Source: Scopulibacillus daqui (GTDB lineage: Bacteria; Bacillota; Bacilli; Bacillales; Sporolactobacillaceae). Taken from it: 64,000 nt of DNA. Under the pieces are notes generated by a model, which saw only the letters and a program-made list of their open reading frames with translations, made no database searches and was not told the DNA's origin. Shown here piece by piece: positions 43,860-52,725 of the stretch. Each line of letters begins with the position of its first letter. Positions within the stretch are counted from its first letter, which is position 1. The position numbers and the translations under genes were made by a program. The DNA is taken from assembly GCF_016908855.1 (NCBI RefSeq), contig NZ_JAFBER010000003.1, positions 1 through 64,000 of the forward strand. The letters are read 5' to 3'.

Positions 43860-46217
43860 ATGGACAAGCTATTCGAAAACATAACAGGAGATACTCCGTA
43901 TAAATTTCAAAGAGACGTATTTGAAAAATTAGTTCATGGGGAGAGTAATCTTGTTATAACAGCTCCGACTGGTGCAGGGAAAACATGGATGAGTGTCATT
44001 CCATTTATTTATGCGAAACAAAACCGTTTGGAATTCGCCGATCGTATGTTTTATGTTTTACCCCAGCGCACACTAGTGACGGCGGTCGCCAATACGATTA
44101 GACCAAAGTTAACAGAAGCAAAATTAGAGTATAAAGTTACTGTTCAAATGGGAGGGGAAAATAAAGATCCATACTTTGAAGGTGATATTATTGTTACAAC
44201 GATTGATCAGCTTCTTGCGGCATATATTGGCCTTTCCTACGGTACTACACGTCCTCTGAGCAACATTCCACCAGGCGCTTTGCTCGGTTCTTATATTGTT
44301 GTCGATGAATTTCATTTATTAGAAAATGGTAAAGCGCTTACGACATTTATTGACTTAGCGCGCAGGCTATCTTCATTTACAAAGGTTTGTATGATGACTG
44401 CTACAGCTTCAACATCCTATATTAAAGAAATTGCTTCAAAGATTAATGCGCAAGATTATGAAGTTTCACCAAAGGAAATTGTTTCATTACAGAAAAATAA
44501 AAAAAGAAATGTGACGTGGGTAAACTCGCCAATTACCCCGGAATCCATCAAGCAATCACATAAAGATCGAACATTAGTTGTTGTAAATACCGTTCATCGA
44601 GCACAGCAACTGTATAAACATCTTAAGGAACTTTTAGAAAATGGCGAAATTGAACTTATTTGTCTTCATGCCCGTTTTCTTAAAGAAGACAGGTACGAGA
44701 AAGAGGATCGTATTAGAGATATTTTTAAAGAGGGTTTAGAAAAGGGTTCAGAAAAGGATTCAAAAAAGGGTTCAAAGAAACAAATGATTGTTATTGCAAA
44801 TCAAGTAGTTGAAGTAGGACTAGATATTTCTGCTTCCGTTTTAATAACAGAGCTTTGTCCTGCTAATGCTCTTATTCAAAGAATAGGAAGATGTGCCCGG
44901 TTCGGCGAAGTAGAAGGTAAAGTTTTTGTGCACGAATTAGAAGGAAAAACTACGTATCCTTATACAAAAGATATTGTCGATAAAACAAGGGAATATTTGA
45001 TTAAAAATACACCTATAAGAACAACGGCAATCGAAGAAGCAAAAATGGTTCAAGAGATACATGAAGAAGTGGATCGCAGTATAAGATTCCCAATTGATAA
45101 AAGAAAAAAAGAAGTTGAAAAATCTCTTTCGGATGGACATGTGTCGAACATCAGAAAATTAGTTCGAGAAGTGAATAATGTTCAAATTATTATTCATGAA
45201 AAACCTTGGGAGATAGATATTTTCCAAAAACCGCAACAGTTTTCAATTCCCATTTCAATTTTAAAAGCAAGGTTAAAAGATGCTCCTCTATCAGAAACGG
45301 TATATTATCCATATTTTTCAGAGGAAACCAAGTACAGGGAGCAACCGGAATGGAGGCCGATTCATCAAATAGATGAAATCGGTGAACACTTATTTCTATC
45401 CCTATCCTCGCGAATCGTTACTTATTCTAAGGAAATTGGTTTGGTTATAGGGGAGTCTGGGGAATTTTCTTCGCCATATTCAGCGCAATCAAGTGCCAAA
45501 AAGGAACCGTATTCTTACACGAAAGAGAGCTACGTCTTTCATGCGGAAAGTGTAAGAAGCTTAATTCGCAGTCAAGATCAATCTTATCAAGTTTTTACAA
45601 AAAAACTAGCTCAAGAACTTCAAACTGATAGTGAAACTATAAATGAATTTGCTAGTCTTGTGGGTGCTCTTCATGATGTGGGAAAACTAAGAGAAGATAT
45701 TGCTTATTTTTATTTAACGTGGCAAAAAGAAGTGATTGGTGAAGAAGCAAATGAATATTTAGCCCATACGGATTACAATCCGGAAAGCAGCTATCATCGT
45801 GAACAGATAAAAAAATATAAAAAACAGCAGTCACATGCGCCCGAAGGAGCTTATATAGCTGCGCCGTTAATTGAACAATTTATGAGGAATAAATTTAGGC
45901 TGCCGGAAAAATATCATTCTCAAATCTTTAGGGCCGTTGTGGAAGCGATTAGAAAACATCATAACGCTTATGTGAAAAAGACTCAATGTTATCGTCTTGT
46001 TAGTGATGCGGAAAAAGTAGTAGAGAAAAGTTTAAAAGAGTTTAATATGAAAAGTATTGATCTTAACTTATCACTTGGCCCGGCAAAGAAAGTAGGGGTA
46101 AGTAAAATTAAGATTTGTCCCGATGAGAAACTTGGTTGGATGATTTATTGGTTTATTGTTAGAAGATTGCGGATCGCGGATCAACTGTCGCAAAAATTAA
46201 AAAACGAAAGGAGGTGA
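43860..46217 (+). CDS. cas3: CRISPR-associated helicase-nuclease Cas3, helicase-HD order
   Basis: The effector nuclease of a type I system: it unwinds and degrades DNA after recruitment by Cascade. The 785-residue protein has the SF2 helicase first: Q-motif FQRD (17-20), Walker A APTGAGKT (35-42), DEFH (149-152), MTATAS (179-184), VVEVGLDIS and QRIGRCAR (340-347). The HD nuclease is C-terminal: His561, HD 605-606 with K609, His659, His700/701 and Asp774. Classical Cas3 has HD first. A 12-bp repeat (44740-44775, three units) adds a KGS-type linker within the second RecA domain. It heads the effector operon and overlaps the ribosome binding site of the next gene. Confidence 0.92.
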   Translation: MDKLFENITGDTPYKFQRDVFEKLVHGESNLVITAPTGAGKTWMSVIPFIYAKQNRLEFADRMFYVLPQRTLVTAVANTIRPKLTEAKLEYKVTVQMGGENKDPYFEGDIIVTTIDQLLAAYIGLSYGTTRPLSNIPPGALLGSYIVVDEFHLLENGKALTTFIDLARRLSSFTKVCMMTATASTSYIKEIASKINAQDYEVSPKEIVSLQKNKKRNVTWVNSPITPESIKQSHKDRTLVVVNTVHRAQQLYKHLKELLENGEIELICLHARFLKEDRYEKEDRIRDIFKEGLEKGSEKDSKKGSKKQMIVIANQVVEVGLDISASVLITELCPANALIQRIGRCARFGEVEGKVFVHELEGKTTYPYTKDIVDKTREYLIKNTPIRTTAIEEAKMVQEIHEEVDRSIRFPIDKRKKEVEKSLSDGHVSNIRKLVREVNNVQIIIHEKPWEIDIFQKPQQFSIPISILKARLKDAPLSETVYYPYFSEETKYREQPEWRPIHQIDEIGEHLFLSLSSRIVTYSKEIGLVIGESGEFSSPYSAQSSAKKEPYSYTKESYVFHAESVRSLIRSQDQSYQVFTKKLAQELQTDSETINEFASLVGALHDVGKLREDIAYFYLTWQKEVIGEEANEYLAHTDYNPESSYHREQIKKYKKQQSHAPEGAYIAAPLIEQFMRNKFRLPEKYHSQIFRAVVEAIRKHHNAYVKKTQCYRLVSDAEKVVEKSLKEFNMKSIDLNLSLGPAKKVGVSKIKICPDEKLGWMIYWFIVRRLRIADQLSQKLKNERR
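44740..44775 (+). repeat. 12-bp tandem repeat inside cas3
   Basis: Three units, AAAAGGGTTCAG, AAAAGGATTCAA and AAAAGGGTTCAA, stand in tandem. They encode the Lys/Gly/Ser/Asp-rich residues of about 294-305. The repeat keeps the reading frame whatever the copy number. Confidence 0.9.
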
Positions 46218-46223
46218 TTTGTA

Positions 46224-47918
46224 ATGCCGGGAAATATCTTTTATTTTTTGAAAAAACATGGCAGCTATGGAGATGCGTTAGCTGCGGTTGGGTTAGCGGA
46301 AATGATTTCAACCGTTTCTCATGTTGATGATGTTATTATTGAGGATCACGGAGCTTATTTTACGTGTACAACGGAAGAAGAAATAGACCTTATTAAGGTC
46401 GATGTAAATAAGCTTGTTCAATATCCCTGTTTTGATTATGTTCAATTCAATGAAAAAGATCCGAAGGCACCGCCGGAGGCGTATCCATACTATAAAGAAA
46501 AGGAACTTTATCAAGTAGAAAAAGAGCAAAAGAAGAAGTCGCGGAATAAAGTAGCAGCGCTTATTAGTGATGAAGAGATTCAAGCGGACAGTGTAAGTGA
46601 CGATTATTTATTAATGCAGAGTTTAAGAATGTTGCAAGCTTTAGATACAAGTAATAAGTTTTACAAGGCAATTGAAAAAGCAAAGAAAGAAGATCTACAA
46701 AAGACGATTCAACTACGTCTAGAAATGTACTCCAAACTCGAACAAAAAGAGATTAAGAAAGAACCATTTAAAGTTTCTGTGTCCGCAGTTCAAGCTTATA
46801 ATCCTGTTGTTGGGAAAGGAGTTAATAAGGCCAAAGCAAACTCTATTTCTGTTGCTACCATTTCAAACAAGTTTGTTGACTGGTTTGAAGAATGGTTAAG
46901 ATTTATTGGATCAAAGATTATCTTAAATGCTTATAAAATAGAAAAAGATTTGAAATTTGCCGCGATCGTTCCTCAAAAGGCCAATATACGGACGATTAAG
47001 GATTTAAGACAGAAGTTTCTTTCTCTTAGAACATTTACATCCAGTAAAAATGATATTATTGTTTCCCTCGGATTAACAAAGTTTTTGGTTGAAAATTCTG
47101 AGGCATTTAAACGGCTTTTCAATGATGATTCTTTTTTTTCATACTTACCAAGCGATATCATTTCTGGACTTTCAACAGCCTACTTTAAAAGTCTAGGCTC
47201 TGGCCGCGCATTAATCAATAATTCTTTCATATCGTTTCCAAAATGGTTCCCGATTGTTGACGAAAGCGATGCTGATTTATGGATAGATGTGATTGAAGAT
47301 CATGAGAATGTGATTCGCTCATTGGACGAGAGAAAAAGTGAAGAAATGGAGCTTCTTTTAGATTATCGCAACTTTTTGTCTGGTGGAGGATGGAGAAATT
47401 TTCTGTCCTATTTATCATCATATGGAACATTATATATGAGGCGAAAAGATGCTGGGAAATTCGTGGTTCAACACTCATTATCAATTTTCGAAAGGATGTG
47501 TAAAAGGGTGGGTTCTATATACGGTGAAGTAATGGCAAACGAAGGTTTTAAGGAAATTGCTAAAGCCATGCGTGAAGCAACGGTCAATGAACAATATCGC
47601 AAATCGAGAAATCAGCAACAATTTGAAATTCACTATGGACTGTTCCAAGAAATTAAACGAGAAGCAAAGTTTAAAGATCAAGTGATTAATCCAATAAGTA
47701 AATTTATTAGCGAATATAACATGGAAACAGTGAGGAAAATGGAACAAAAAGGCGCTGAATACAAAGGAAGAAGATTAATTTCTTATGAAGCCTTCGAACA
47801 ACTTGTTCAACTATTTAAAAACTACCCGGAAAAATCAGAAACTATTGCTCTTCTTTTAATAGCGGCAGCTTCGTGTTATGACGGAAAGAAAAAAGAAAAA
47901 GGAGGAAATGAACGTTGA
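46224..47918 (+). CDS. Cas8-position large subunit, subtype not assigned
   Basis: A 564-residue protein in the place of the Cascade large subunit, between cas3 and cas7. It starts NIFYFLKKHGSYGDALAAVGLAEMI. A charged linker (EKEQKKKSRNK) lies near 100. The last third is helical (GGGWRNFLSYLSSYGTLYM, HYGLFQEIKREAKFKD, NPISKFISEYN) and could act as or encode the small subunit, as in some type I systems that lack a separate cas11. I see no match to a Cas8 subfamily that I can name. GGAGGTGA (46209-46216) precedes ATG 46224; its stop overlaps the start of cas7. Confidence 0.7.
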   Translation: MPGNIFYFLKKHGSYGDALAAVGLAEMISTVSHVDDVIIEDHGAYFTCTTEEEIDLIKVDVNKLVQYPCFDYVQFNEKDPKAPPEAYPYYKEKELYQVEKEQKKKSRNKVAALISDEEIQADSVSDDYLLMQSLRMLQALDTSNKFYKAIEKAKKEDLQKTIQLRLEMYSKLEQKEIKKEPFKVSVSAVQAYNPVVGKGVNKAKANSISVATISNKFVDWFEEWLRFIGSKIILNAYKIEKDLKFAAIVPQKANIRTIKDLRQKFLSLRTFTSSKNDIIVSLGLTKFLVENSEAFKRLFNDDSFFSYLPSDIISGLSTAYFKSLGSGRALINNSFISFPKWFPIVDESDADLWIDVIEDHENVIRSLDERKSEEMELLLDYRNFLSGGGWRNFLSYLSSYGTLYMRRKDAGKFVVQHSLSIFERMCKRVGSIYGEVMANEGFKEIAKAMREATVNEQYRKSRNQQQFEIHYGLFQEIKREAKFKDQVINPISKFISEYNMETVRKMEQKGAEYKGRRLISYEAFEQLVQLFKNYPEKSETIALLLIAAASCYDGKKKEKGGNER

Positions 47919-48850
47919 TTAAAAATGTAACAATTTCTGGTTTACTAACAATGGACATGCATGCATTAAACAATGAAGGCGGCGAGGGGAATCAATTACA
48001 GACGCGCATGGTTCATGTTGTTGATGGAGAGGGTGAACTTCAGGTTGTTAATGCCATCAGCGGGGATATGTTAAAGCATATTCAAGCAGAACATTTAATT
48101 AACATTTCCTTAGAAAAAGATTTTTCGCTTTGCGATGGTTGTAAAGTATTTGATGCAAACAGGATTAATCGAGACGGGGCGTTTTTTGAACGGCTGAAAG
48201 ATGAGAAAAAAGGAGATCTTATTATCGATCAGCTTTTGCCGCATTGTGTGATTGATGATTTAGAAGGAGTAATGATTACAAGAGATGGTAGGTCAGTATC
48301 ACGAAAATCTGTTGTCGAATTTGGGTGGCTAGTCGGGCTGCCGGAATTTACACGTACAGAATCCTATTTCCATGTAAAGTTTGATCAGTCACGTGAGAAG
48401 GGATCGGGTGATGAATCGGGGGCAAACTTAGGGCAAAATATTTTTTACCGTCCGGCAAGTTCAGGGAAATATGCCATTGTAGTGAATTTAGAATTAAGCC
48501 GAATCGGTTTTAATGATATTACTCGGGAATATATTCTGTCGTCGGAAGAAAGAATTAAACGGACACAAGCGCTATTAGAAAGTGTTTTATTTACGTTTAT
48601 TAAACCATTGGGAGCACATCGTAATACACAAAATCCGCATATATTAAATTTCGAAGGAGTAATAAGCTATTCTCATTCAAGTGTTCCTGCTCCGTCGGTC
48701 AGTGCTCTAAATGAAAAATACAGAGAAGAAATGGAAGGAATTATACAACAGTTAAATCGTAGCTATAACGGACAAGTCGATGCCAAACGATTTGATAATC
48801 AAGTTGAGTTTTCAAAGCGGATTATGGATTTAATCCAAGAATTGATGTAG
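47915..48850 (+). CDS. cas7: Cas7 backbone protein (DevR/Cst2-like)
   Basis: The RAMP protein that forms the helical crRNA backbone of Cascade, 311 residues. NVTISGLLTMDMHALNNEGGEGN and TRMVHVVDGEGELQVVNAISGDMLKH follow the DevR/Cst2 pattern, with the IVNLELSRIGFND strand further on. The start is a TTG that overlaps the cas8 stop (TTGA, 4 nt), with GGAGG upstream. This type of Cas7 is known from I-A and I-B-like systems. Its neighbour cas5 starts 8 nt after its stop. Confidence 0.88.
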   Translation: MIKNVTISGLLTMDMHALNNEGGEGNQLQTRMVHVVDGEGELQVVNAISGDMLKHIQAEHLINISLEKDFSLCDGCKVFDANRINRDGAFFERLKDEKKGDLIIDQLLPHCVIDDLEGVMITRDGRSVSRKSVVEFGWLVGLPEFTRTESYFHVKFDQSREKGSGDESGANLGQNIFYRPASSGKYAIVVNLELSRIGFNDITREYILSSEERIKRTQALLESVLFTFIKPLGAHRNTQNPHILNFEGVISYSHSSVPAPSVSALNEKYREEMEGIIQQLNRSYNGQVDAKRFDNQVEFSKRIMDLIQELM

Positions 48851-48858
48851 GTGGTAGA

Positions 48859-49563
48859 ATGGGTTGGTTAGTTGGTCGTTATAAGTTTACCGCACCTTTT
48901 TCATTAAAAAGTTCTTTAGCAACAAGTTCTGGTGGTCGAACAAATCTATTGCCTACAATGTATTCGTTTAAGATGGCTTTAATTAACGCAGCCTTTCAAA
49001 TGGGGAAAGATGGAGAAAAAGAATTTGAATGGATTAAAAGGTTGGATATAAGGTTTAAACCTCCTAAAAAAGCAATCGTTCAAAATTCGTTTGTGAAAAT
49101 TCTCCGTGAATCGCGAAAAGAAGTTTTAAAAGACAATCCAGATCAATGGCTTTCTCCAACCGTTTCGTTAAGGGAATATATCATATACGATGGTGAGTTA
49201 TTAGTCGCTATTAAAGATTCTTTACTGATGGATGAACAAGTACAAACACTTGAAAAATTAATGGTTCATATTAATCAATTAGGTAAGAGAAGCTCCTTTG
49301 TCCAATTTATCTCATTCACGAAAATGAATGAGATCGATAGGGCTTTTACCTTTTTATTAAAGGATGAAATGATTCAAATGCCATCATCTTTAACGGTTCA
49401 GTATCTTGATGATATGGGAGAAAAAGCAATCTTTTCTTCTATTAATAGTTTTGATCAGAAAAGAGCAACAATTGGAAAAGACCGTTTGTTTGTACCGGTT
49501 GGCATACCCTACAAATTAAAAAGGTCAAGTAGGAGCTACTCCTGTTATGAACGAATAGATTGA
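48859..49563 (+). CDS. cas5: Cas5-type Cascade subunit
   Basis: A 234-residue protein directly after cas7, in the position of cas5. WLVGRYKFTAPFSLKSSLATSSGGRTNLLPTMYSFKMALINAAF at the start fits the RAMP beta1-alpha1 unit, with the short helix containing LPT-MYSFKMAL. In Cascade, Cas5 caps the 5' handle of the crRNA. The assignment rests mostly on position, size and this N-terminal pattern. A site GGTGG precedes the ATG. A hairpin separates it from cas6. Confidence 0.5.
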   Translation: MGWLVGRYKFTAPFSLKSSLATSSGGRTNLLPTMYSFKMALINAAFQMGKDGEKEFEWIKRLDIRFKPPKKAIVQNSFVKILRESRKEVLKDNPDQWLSPTVSLREYIIYDGELLVAIKDSLLMDEQVQTLEKLMVHINQLGKRSSFVQFISFTKMNEIDRAFTFLLKDEMIQMPSSLTVQYLDDMGEKAIFSSINSFDQKRATIGKDRLFVPVGIPYKLKRSSRSYSCYERID

Positions 49564-49571
49564 ATGTTATA

Positions 49572-49611
49572 AGGCTTCATTATAGATGATAGTGAAGCCT
49601 CTAGATTTTTT
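49572..49611 (+). terminator. Hairpin with T tract between cas5 and cas6
   Basis: AGGCTTCA pairs with TGAAGCCT around 13 nt, followed by CTAGATTTTTT. It may lower transcription of cas6 relative to the effector genes. Confidence 0.65.
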
Positions 49612-49628
49612 ATAAAGGAGAATGAATA

Positions 49629-50582
49629 GTGAGTTTTACCTTTTTTAATGAGTTTAAGGTAGCGCGATTTTATGCAATGTATTCCGTAGGAGAAGAAGGA
49701 CTTTATCTCCCCGCGTATAAAGGTTCAACATTTCGTGGAGTCTTTGGAATGGCATTAAAAGAAGTTGCATGCAATTGTCCGAAGGGTTCCGGGCACGAGC
49801 CATATTGTATATACGCTTACTTATTTGAAACAGCTTTATCAAATACAGAAGCAAATCATTTACCTCGTCCATTTATATTGGAACCGCCAAATAACGAAGA
49901 GGAATATTATCCGCCGGGGGAAAGGATTTGGCTTGGGTTTACATTATTGGGGGGAGCGATTCAATATCTGCCTATTATTATCTATACTTTAAAATTGTTA
50001 GGTGAAAAGGGGTTCGGAAAAGGGAAACATTCCGCAAAACTTGTCCAAGTTTTTTCATTAAATTTATCGGGATCAATGGAATCCATTTATAAAATAGATA
50101 GTCCAACCATTTGTAATCACTTTAGTATATATACCGGCAGTGAAATTATTGAACATTTCTTAAACAAAAATCATAAAATAAATCAATGTACATTACATTT
50201 CGTTACCCCAACAAGACTAAAATATAATGGACAATATACGGATTATCCAGAATTTCACATCGTTTTACGTTCAATAGTAAGAAGAATTACTTCATTATAT
50301 TATGTTCATCATAATGGAGAGAAACAGTCAGAAAACTGGGCTTTACTTTTCGAAACTGCGGAAAATATTAAGTTGATCAAAAGCGCGGTACGCTGGTATG
50401 ATTGGGAGAGATACTCAAATCGTCAACATCAGCGTATGAAAATGGGGGGGATTGTTGGACAAGCAACTTATGTAGGAGATCTTCAACTATTTATCCCATG
50501 GTTGATTCTTGGAGAATATGTGAATTTAGGGAAAAATGCAACATTTGGATTAGGGAAAATAAAAATAATATTAAAACATTAA
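49629..50582 (+). CDS. cas6: CRISPR endoribonuclease Cas6
   Basis: Processes pre-crRNA by cutting within the repeats, leaving an 8-nt 5' handle. The 317-residue protein has the RAMP start with YKGSTFRGVFGMALKEVACNCP, the three-Cys region (C48, C50, C60: VACNC and PYCIYAYLFET) and the C-terminal Gly-rich loop VNLGKNATFGLGKIKI, all typical of the Cas6 family. The start is GTG 49629, 8 nt after AAGGAG. It is the only Cas6 in the window, although the two arrays have different repeats. Confidence 0.88.
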   Translation: MSFTFFNEFKVARFYAMYSVGEEGLYLPAYKGSTFRGVFGMALKEVACNCPKGSGHEPYCIYAYLFETALSNTEANHLPRPFILEPPNNEEEYYPPGERIWLGFTLLGGAIQYLPIIIYTLKLLGEKGFGKGKHSAKLVQVFSLNLSGSMESIYKIDSPTICNHFSIYTGSEIIEHFLNKNHKINQCTLHFVTPTRLKYNGQYTDYPEFHIVLRSIVRRITSLYYVHHNGEKQSENWALLFETAENIKLIKSAVRWYDWERYSNRQHQRMKMGGIVGQATYVGDLQLFIPWLILGEYVNLGKNATFGLGKIKIILKH

Positions 50583-50773
50583 AAAGAGAGTGGTAATGAG
50601 GTATTATTTAAATAGAGGATTGACAATAACAGTAACGGATTTTTTACTTAATTTCGAAGCTTACCCCAAGTTTGCCACAAAAATGAGATCTTCGAAATTA
50701 ATTCAAATTTTTAAAACCAGTGATATTTAGAAATCCTTATTATTACGGGCAAACTGACACATAATAAAATGCG
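50583..50773 (+). promoter_or_regulatory. Leader of CRISPR array 1
   Basis: AT-rich, between cas6 and the first repeat. It contains TTCGAAGC (50653-50660) and CTTCGAA (50690-50696), an inverted repeat that encloses CACAAAAATGA. The same element occurs in the leader of array 2 at nearly the same distance from the first repeat (77 and 78 nt). Confidence 0.75.
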
Positions 50774-51173
50774 GTAACAAAGATAATGACTCATATTTGA
50801 GGATTGAAACTAAAAAATCCCATATTCTTTCGTTCCCCTTTTTTAGTAACAAAGATAATGACTCATATTTGAGGATTGAAACTTGTGCAATGATTAAAGA
50901 TGCTAAAATATTATAATTGTAACAAAGATAATGACTCATATTTGAGGATTGAAACCAAGGGGCAGCAGGTGCAAATGGTTTTCCTTCTGAAGTAACAAAG
51001 ATAATGACTCATATTTGAGGATTGAAACTCACATGTTTTATCTGATCCAAGTGATATTTTTATGTAACAAAGATAATGACTCATATTTGAGGATTGAAAC
51101 ATCGAAAAAATACTTGCTTAAAACAAACGATAGCTTGTAACAAAGATAATGACTCATATTTGAGGATTGAAAC
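50774..51173 (+). CRISPR. CRISPR array 1: 6 repeats, 5 spacers
   Basis: Six identical 37-nt repeats start at 50774, 50846, 50919, 50992, 51064 and 51137. Each begins GTAACAAAGATAATGACTCA and ends GAGGATTGAAAC. Spacers are 35-36 nt and all differ. The 3' end ATTGAAAC is the expected crRNA handle, so the array is read on the plus strand with the leader on its left. CTCA and TGAG within the repeat can form a short stem. All repeats are intact, including the last. Confidence 0.98.
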
Positions 51174-51418
51174 AAAAAAACGATTTTTATCAACTTCCGA
51201 CAGAATACCGCTTATTTTAACCGTAACGAAGCGACAGCAGGTGAAGGTTAAGGAGGGGATAAATGTCGGCTAGGCGACAGCCTAAAGTGACTCTCTCGTA
51301 AGAACCTTTTCAGCGGCTTCGCTTTAACATTTACTTTAATAAATACTCATTTAACAAACATCGTTTTAAAAATGAGACACTTGGCAAAAATGAATAATAG
51401 ATTAGGAGGTGACTTTGA
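51174..51418 (+). other. Stretch between array 1 and cas1, with a structured element
   Basis: No gene. After an A-rich start, 51225-51323 forms a nested set of pairings (see next entry). It then becomes AT-rich, with the cas1 ribosome binding site AGGAGGTGA at its right end. Confidence 0.6.
51225..51323 (+). ncRNA. Possible structured RNA upstream of cas1
   Basis: CGAAGC (51227-51232) pairs with GCTTCG (51316-51321). Inside it, GTGAAGGTT (51241-51249) pairs with AACCTTTTC (51303-51311), with one mismatch. In the centre two hairpins compete: TGTCG with CGACA (51264-51279) and TAGGC with GCCTA (51271-51284, loop GACA). GC content is above its surroundings. It matches no RNA family that I recognise; a decayed insertion-sequence end with hairpins is another possibility. 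Confidence 0.4.
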
Positions 51419-52441
51419 ATGATGTTAAAAGAGATTATTGTTGATGACTACGGTATTAGTTTGTCGAAAAAGAGTGAAAGAATGGTTCTAAGGAAAAATG
51501 GTAAGGTTATTGCAGAATATGCAATTAAGGAGCTCAATGATTTGGTAATAAGTTCCAAATGTGGAGCGGTTTCGATTTCCTTACTAGAAGAGCTGATCCA
51601 AAATGGCACTCAAATTCATTTTGTAGATTACCGTGAGGAACCATTTGTTACGATATATACACCGGCCCACCACGGTTCAGTAAGAGGGAGAAGGGAGCAA
51701 TTGTTAAGCTTCTTTGATGAACGATCTGTTGAACTATCGAAAAGGCTCATTCATGCGAAAATACAGAATCAAATCAATGTATTGAAATATTTTTTGAAAA
51801 GCAGAAAAGCAACAAAAGGTAGCCAAAAAATAGAATCGTCGATTGTTTCAATGAAAAATTATTTGCAAAAGCTGAGCGAAATTACAGGAATGAATATTGA
51901 TGAGGTTCGCCAAAATATTTTAACCTTAGAAGCGCATGCAGCTAAACAATACTGGAAGTGTATACAGATTGTCCTTTCAGATAAATGGCCTTTTCCTAGT
52001 AGAAATAAAAATTCAAATGATGAAGTAAACATGATGCTAAATTACGGTTATGCAATTTTAAGGTCGCGTATCAGCTCCTCTATTTTACGTGCCGGATTAG
52101 AGCCATATGCTGGTTTTATTCATATCGATCGCTCTGGAAGACCATCCCTCGTTTTAGATGTAATGGAAATTTTCCGTCCGGCAATTGTCGATCGGGTAGT
52201 AATTTCGTTAGTGACCCGTGGATATCAGCCAAAACTTGACAAGATGGAGGATGGCTCTCTATTTTTAGACATTAACACTTTAAACACACTACGAACTCAC
52301 CTATTAAAAAGATTTGAAAAGAGAGATGACTATCGAGGGAAAAAATTTATGATAAAAACAATCATTCAATTACAAACTCGAGAATTAGCATCCTATTTTC
52401 GAAATGGAACGCCGTTTAAAGGTTATATTGCAAGGTGGTAG
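51419..52441 (+). CDS. cas1: CRISPR-associated endonuclease/integrase Cas1
   Basis: Integrates new spacers at the leader end of the arrays, in a complex with Cas2. The 340-residue protein has the N-terminal beta domain and the catalytic helical domain. The metal-binding residues are visible: Glu171 (LEAHAAKQYW), His235 (AGFIHIDRSG) and Glu250 (VLDVMEIFRP). AGGAGGTGA precedes two adjacent ATGs (51419, 51422). It opens the adaptation set cas1-cas2-cas4, which sits between the two arrays, and overlaps or abuts cas2. Confidence 0.95.
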   Translation: MMLKEIIVDDYGISLSKKSERMVLRKNGKVIAEYAIKELNDLVISSKCGAVSISLLEELIQNGTQIHFVDYREEPFVTIYTPAHHGSVRGRREQLLSFFDERSVELSKRLIHAKIQNQINVLKYFLKSRKATKGSQKIESSIVSMKNYLQKLSEITGMNIDEVRQNILTLEAHAAKQYWKCIQIVLSDKWPFPSRNKNSNDEVNMMLNYGYAILRSRISSSILRAGLEPYAGFIHIDRSGRPSLVLDVMEIFRPAIVDRVVISLVTRGYQPKLDKMEDGSLFLDINTLNTLRTHLLKRFEKRDDYRGKKFMIKTIIQLQTRELASYFRNGTPFKGYIARW

Positions 52442-52443
52442 AT

Positions 52444-52710
52444 ATGAACATTTTGCTTATTTACGACATATCAGAAGATAAATTACGGACAAAAACTTCG
52501 GAAACATGTAAAGATTATGGCCTTGTTCGAGTTCAGTACAGTGCCTTTTACGGAAGTATGAGTAAAAACTTATATGGTGAATTGCAGCGTAAATTAAAGG
52601 ATTTACTCAAAAATAGTGAACGTAGCAGCGTCATTATTTTTCCTTTAAGTCAAGAAAGTATCGATAAAGTTGTTTCTCTCGATTTTAATTACTCAAAAAC
52701 GGCCATTTAA
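52444..52710 (+). CDS. cas2: CRISPR-associated protein Cas2
   Basis: The structural partner of Cas1 in spacer acquisition, 88 residues. MNILLIYDISEDKLRTKTSE is the typical first strand with the conserved Asp, followed by YGLVRVQYSAFYGSMS and SVIIFPLSQESI. The ATG at 52444 has AAGGTGG 6 nt upstream; an in-frame GTG at 52435 overlaps cas1 and is less likely. The gene starts 2 nt after the cas1 stop. Confidence 0.93.
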   Translation: MNILLIYDISEDKLRTKTSETCKDYGLVRVQYSAFYGSMSKNLYGELQRKLKDLLKNSERSSVIIFPLSQESIDKVVSLDFNYSKTAI

Positions 52711-52725
52711 TCAGGAGGAATTCAA

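Noticed and set aside
50727-51102. Minus-strand reading frames with repeated NMSHYLCY-type words
   Set aside because: They are translations of CRISPR repeats of array 1, not proteins.
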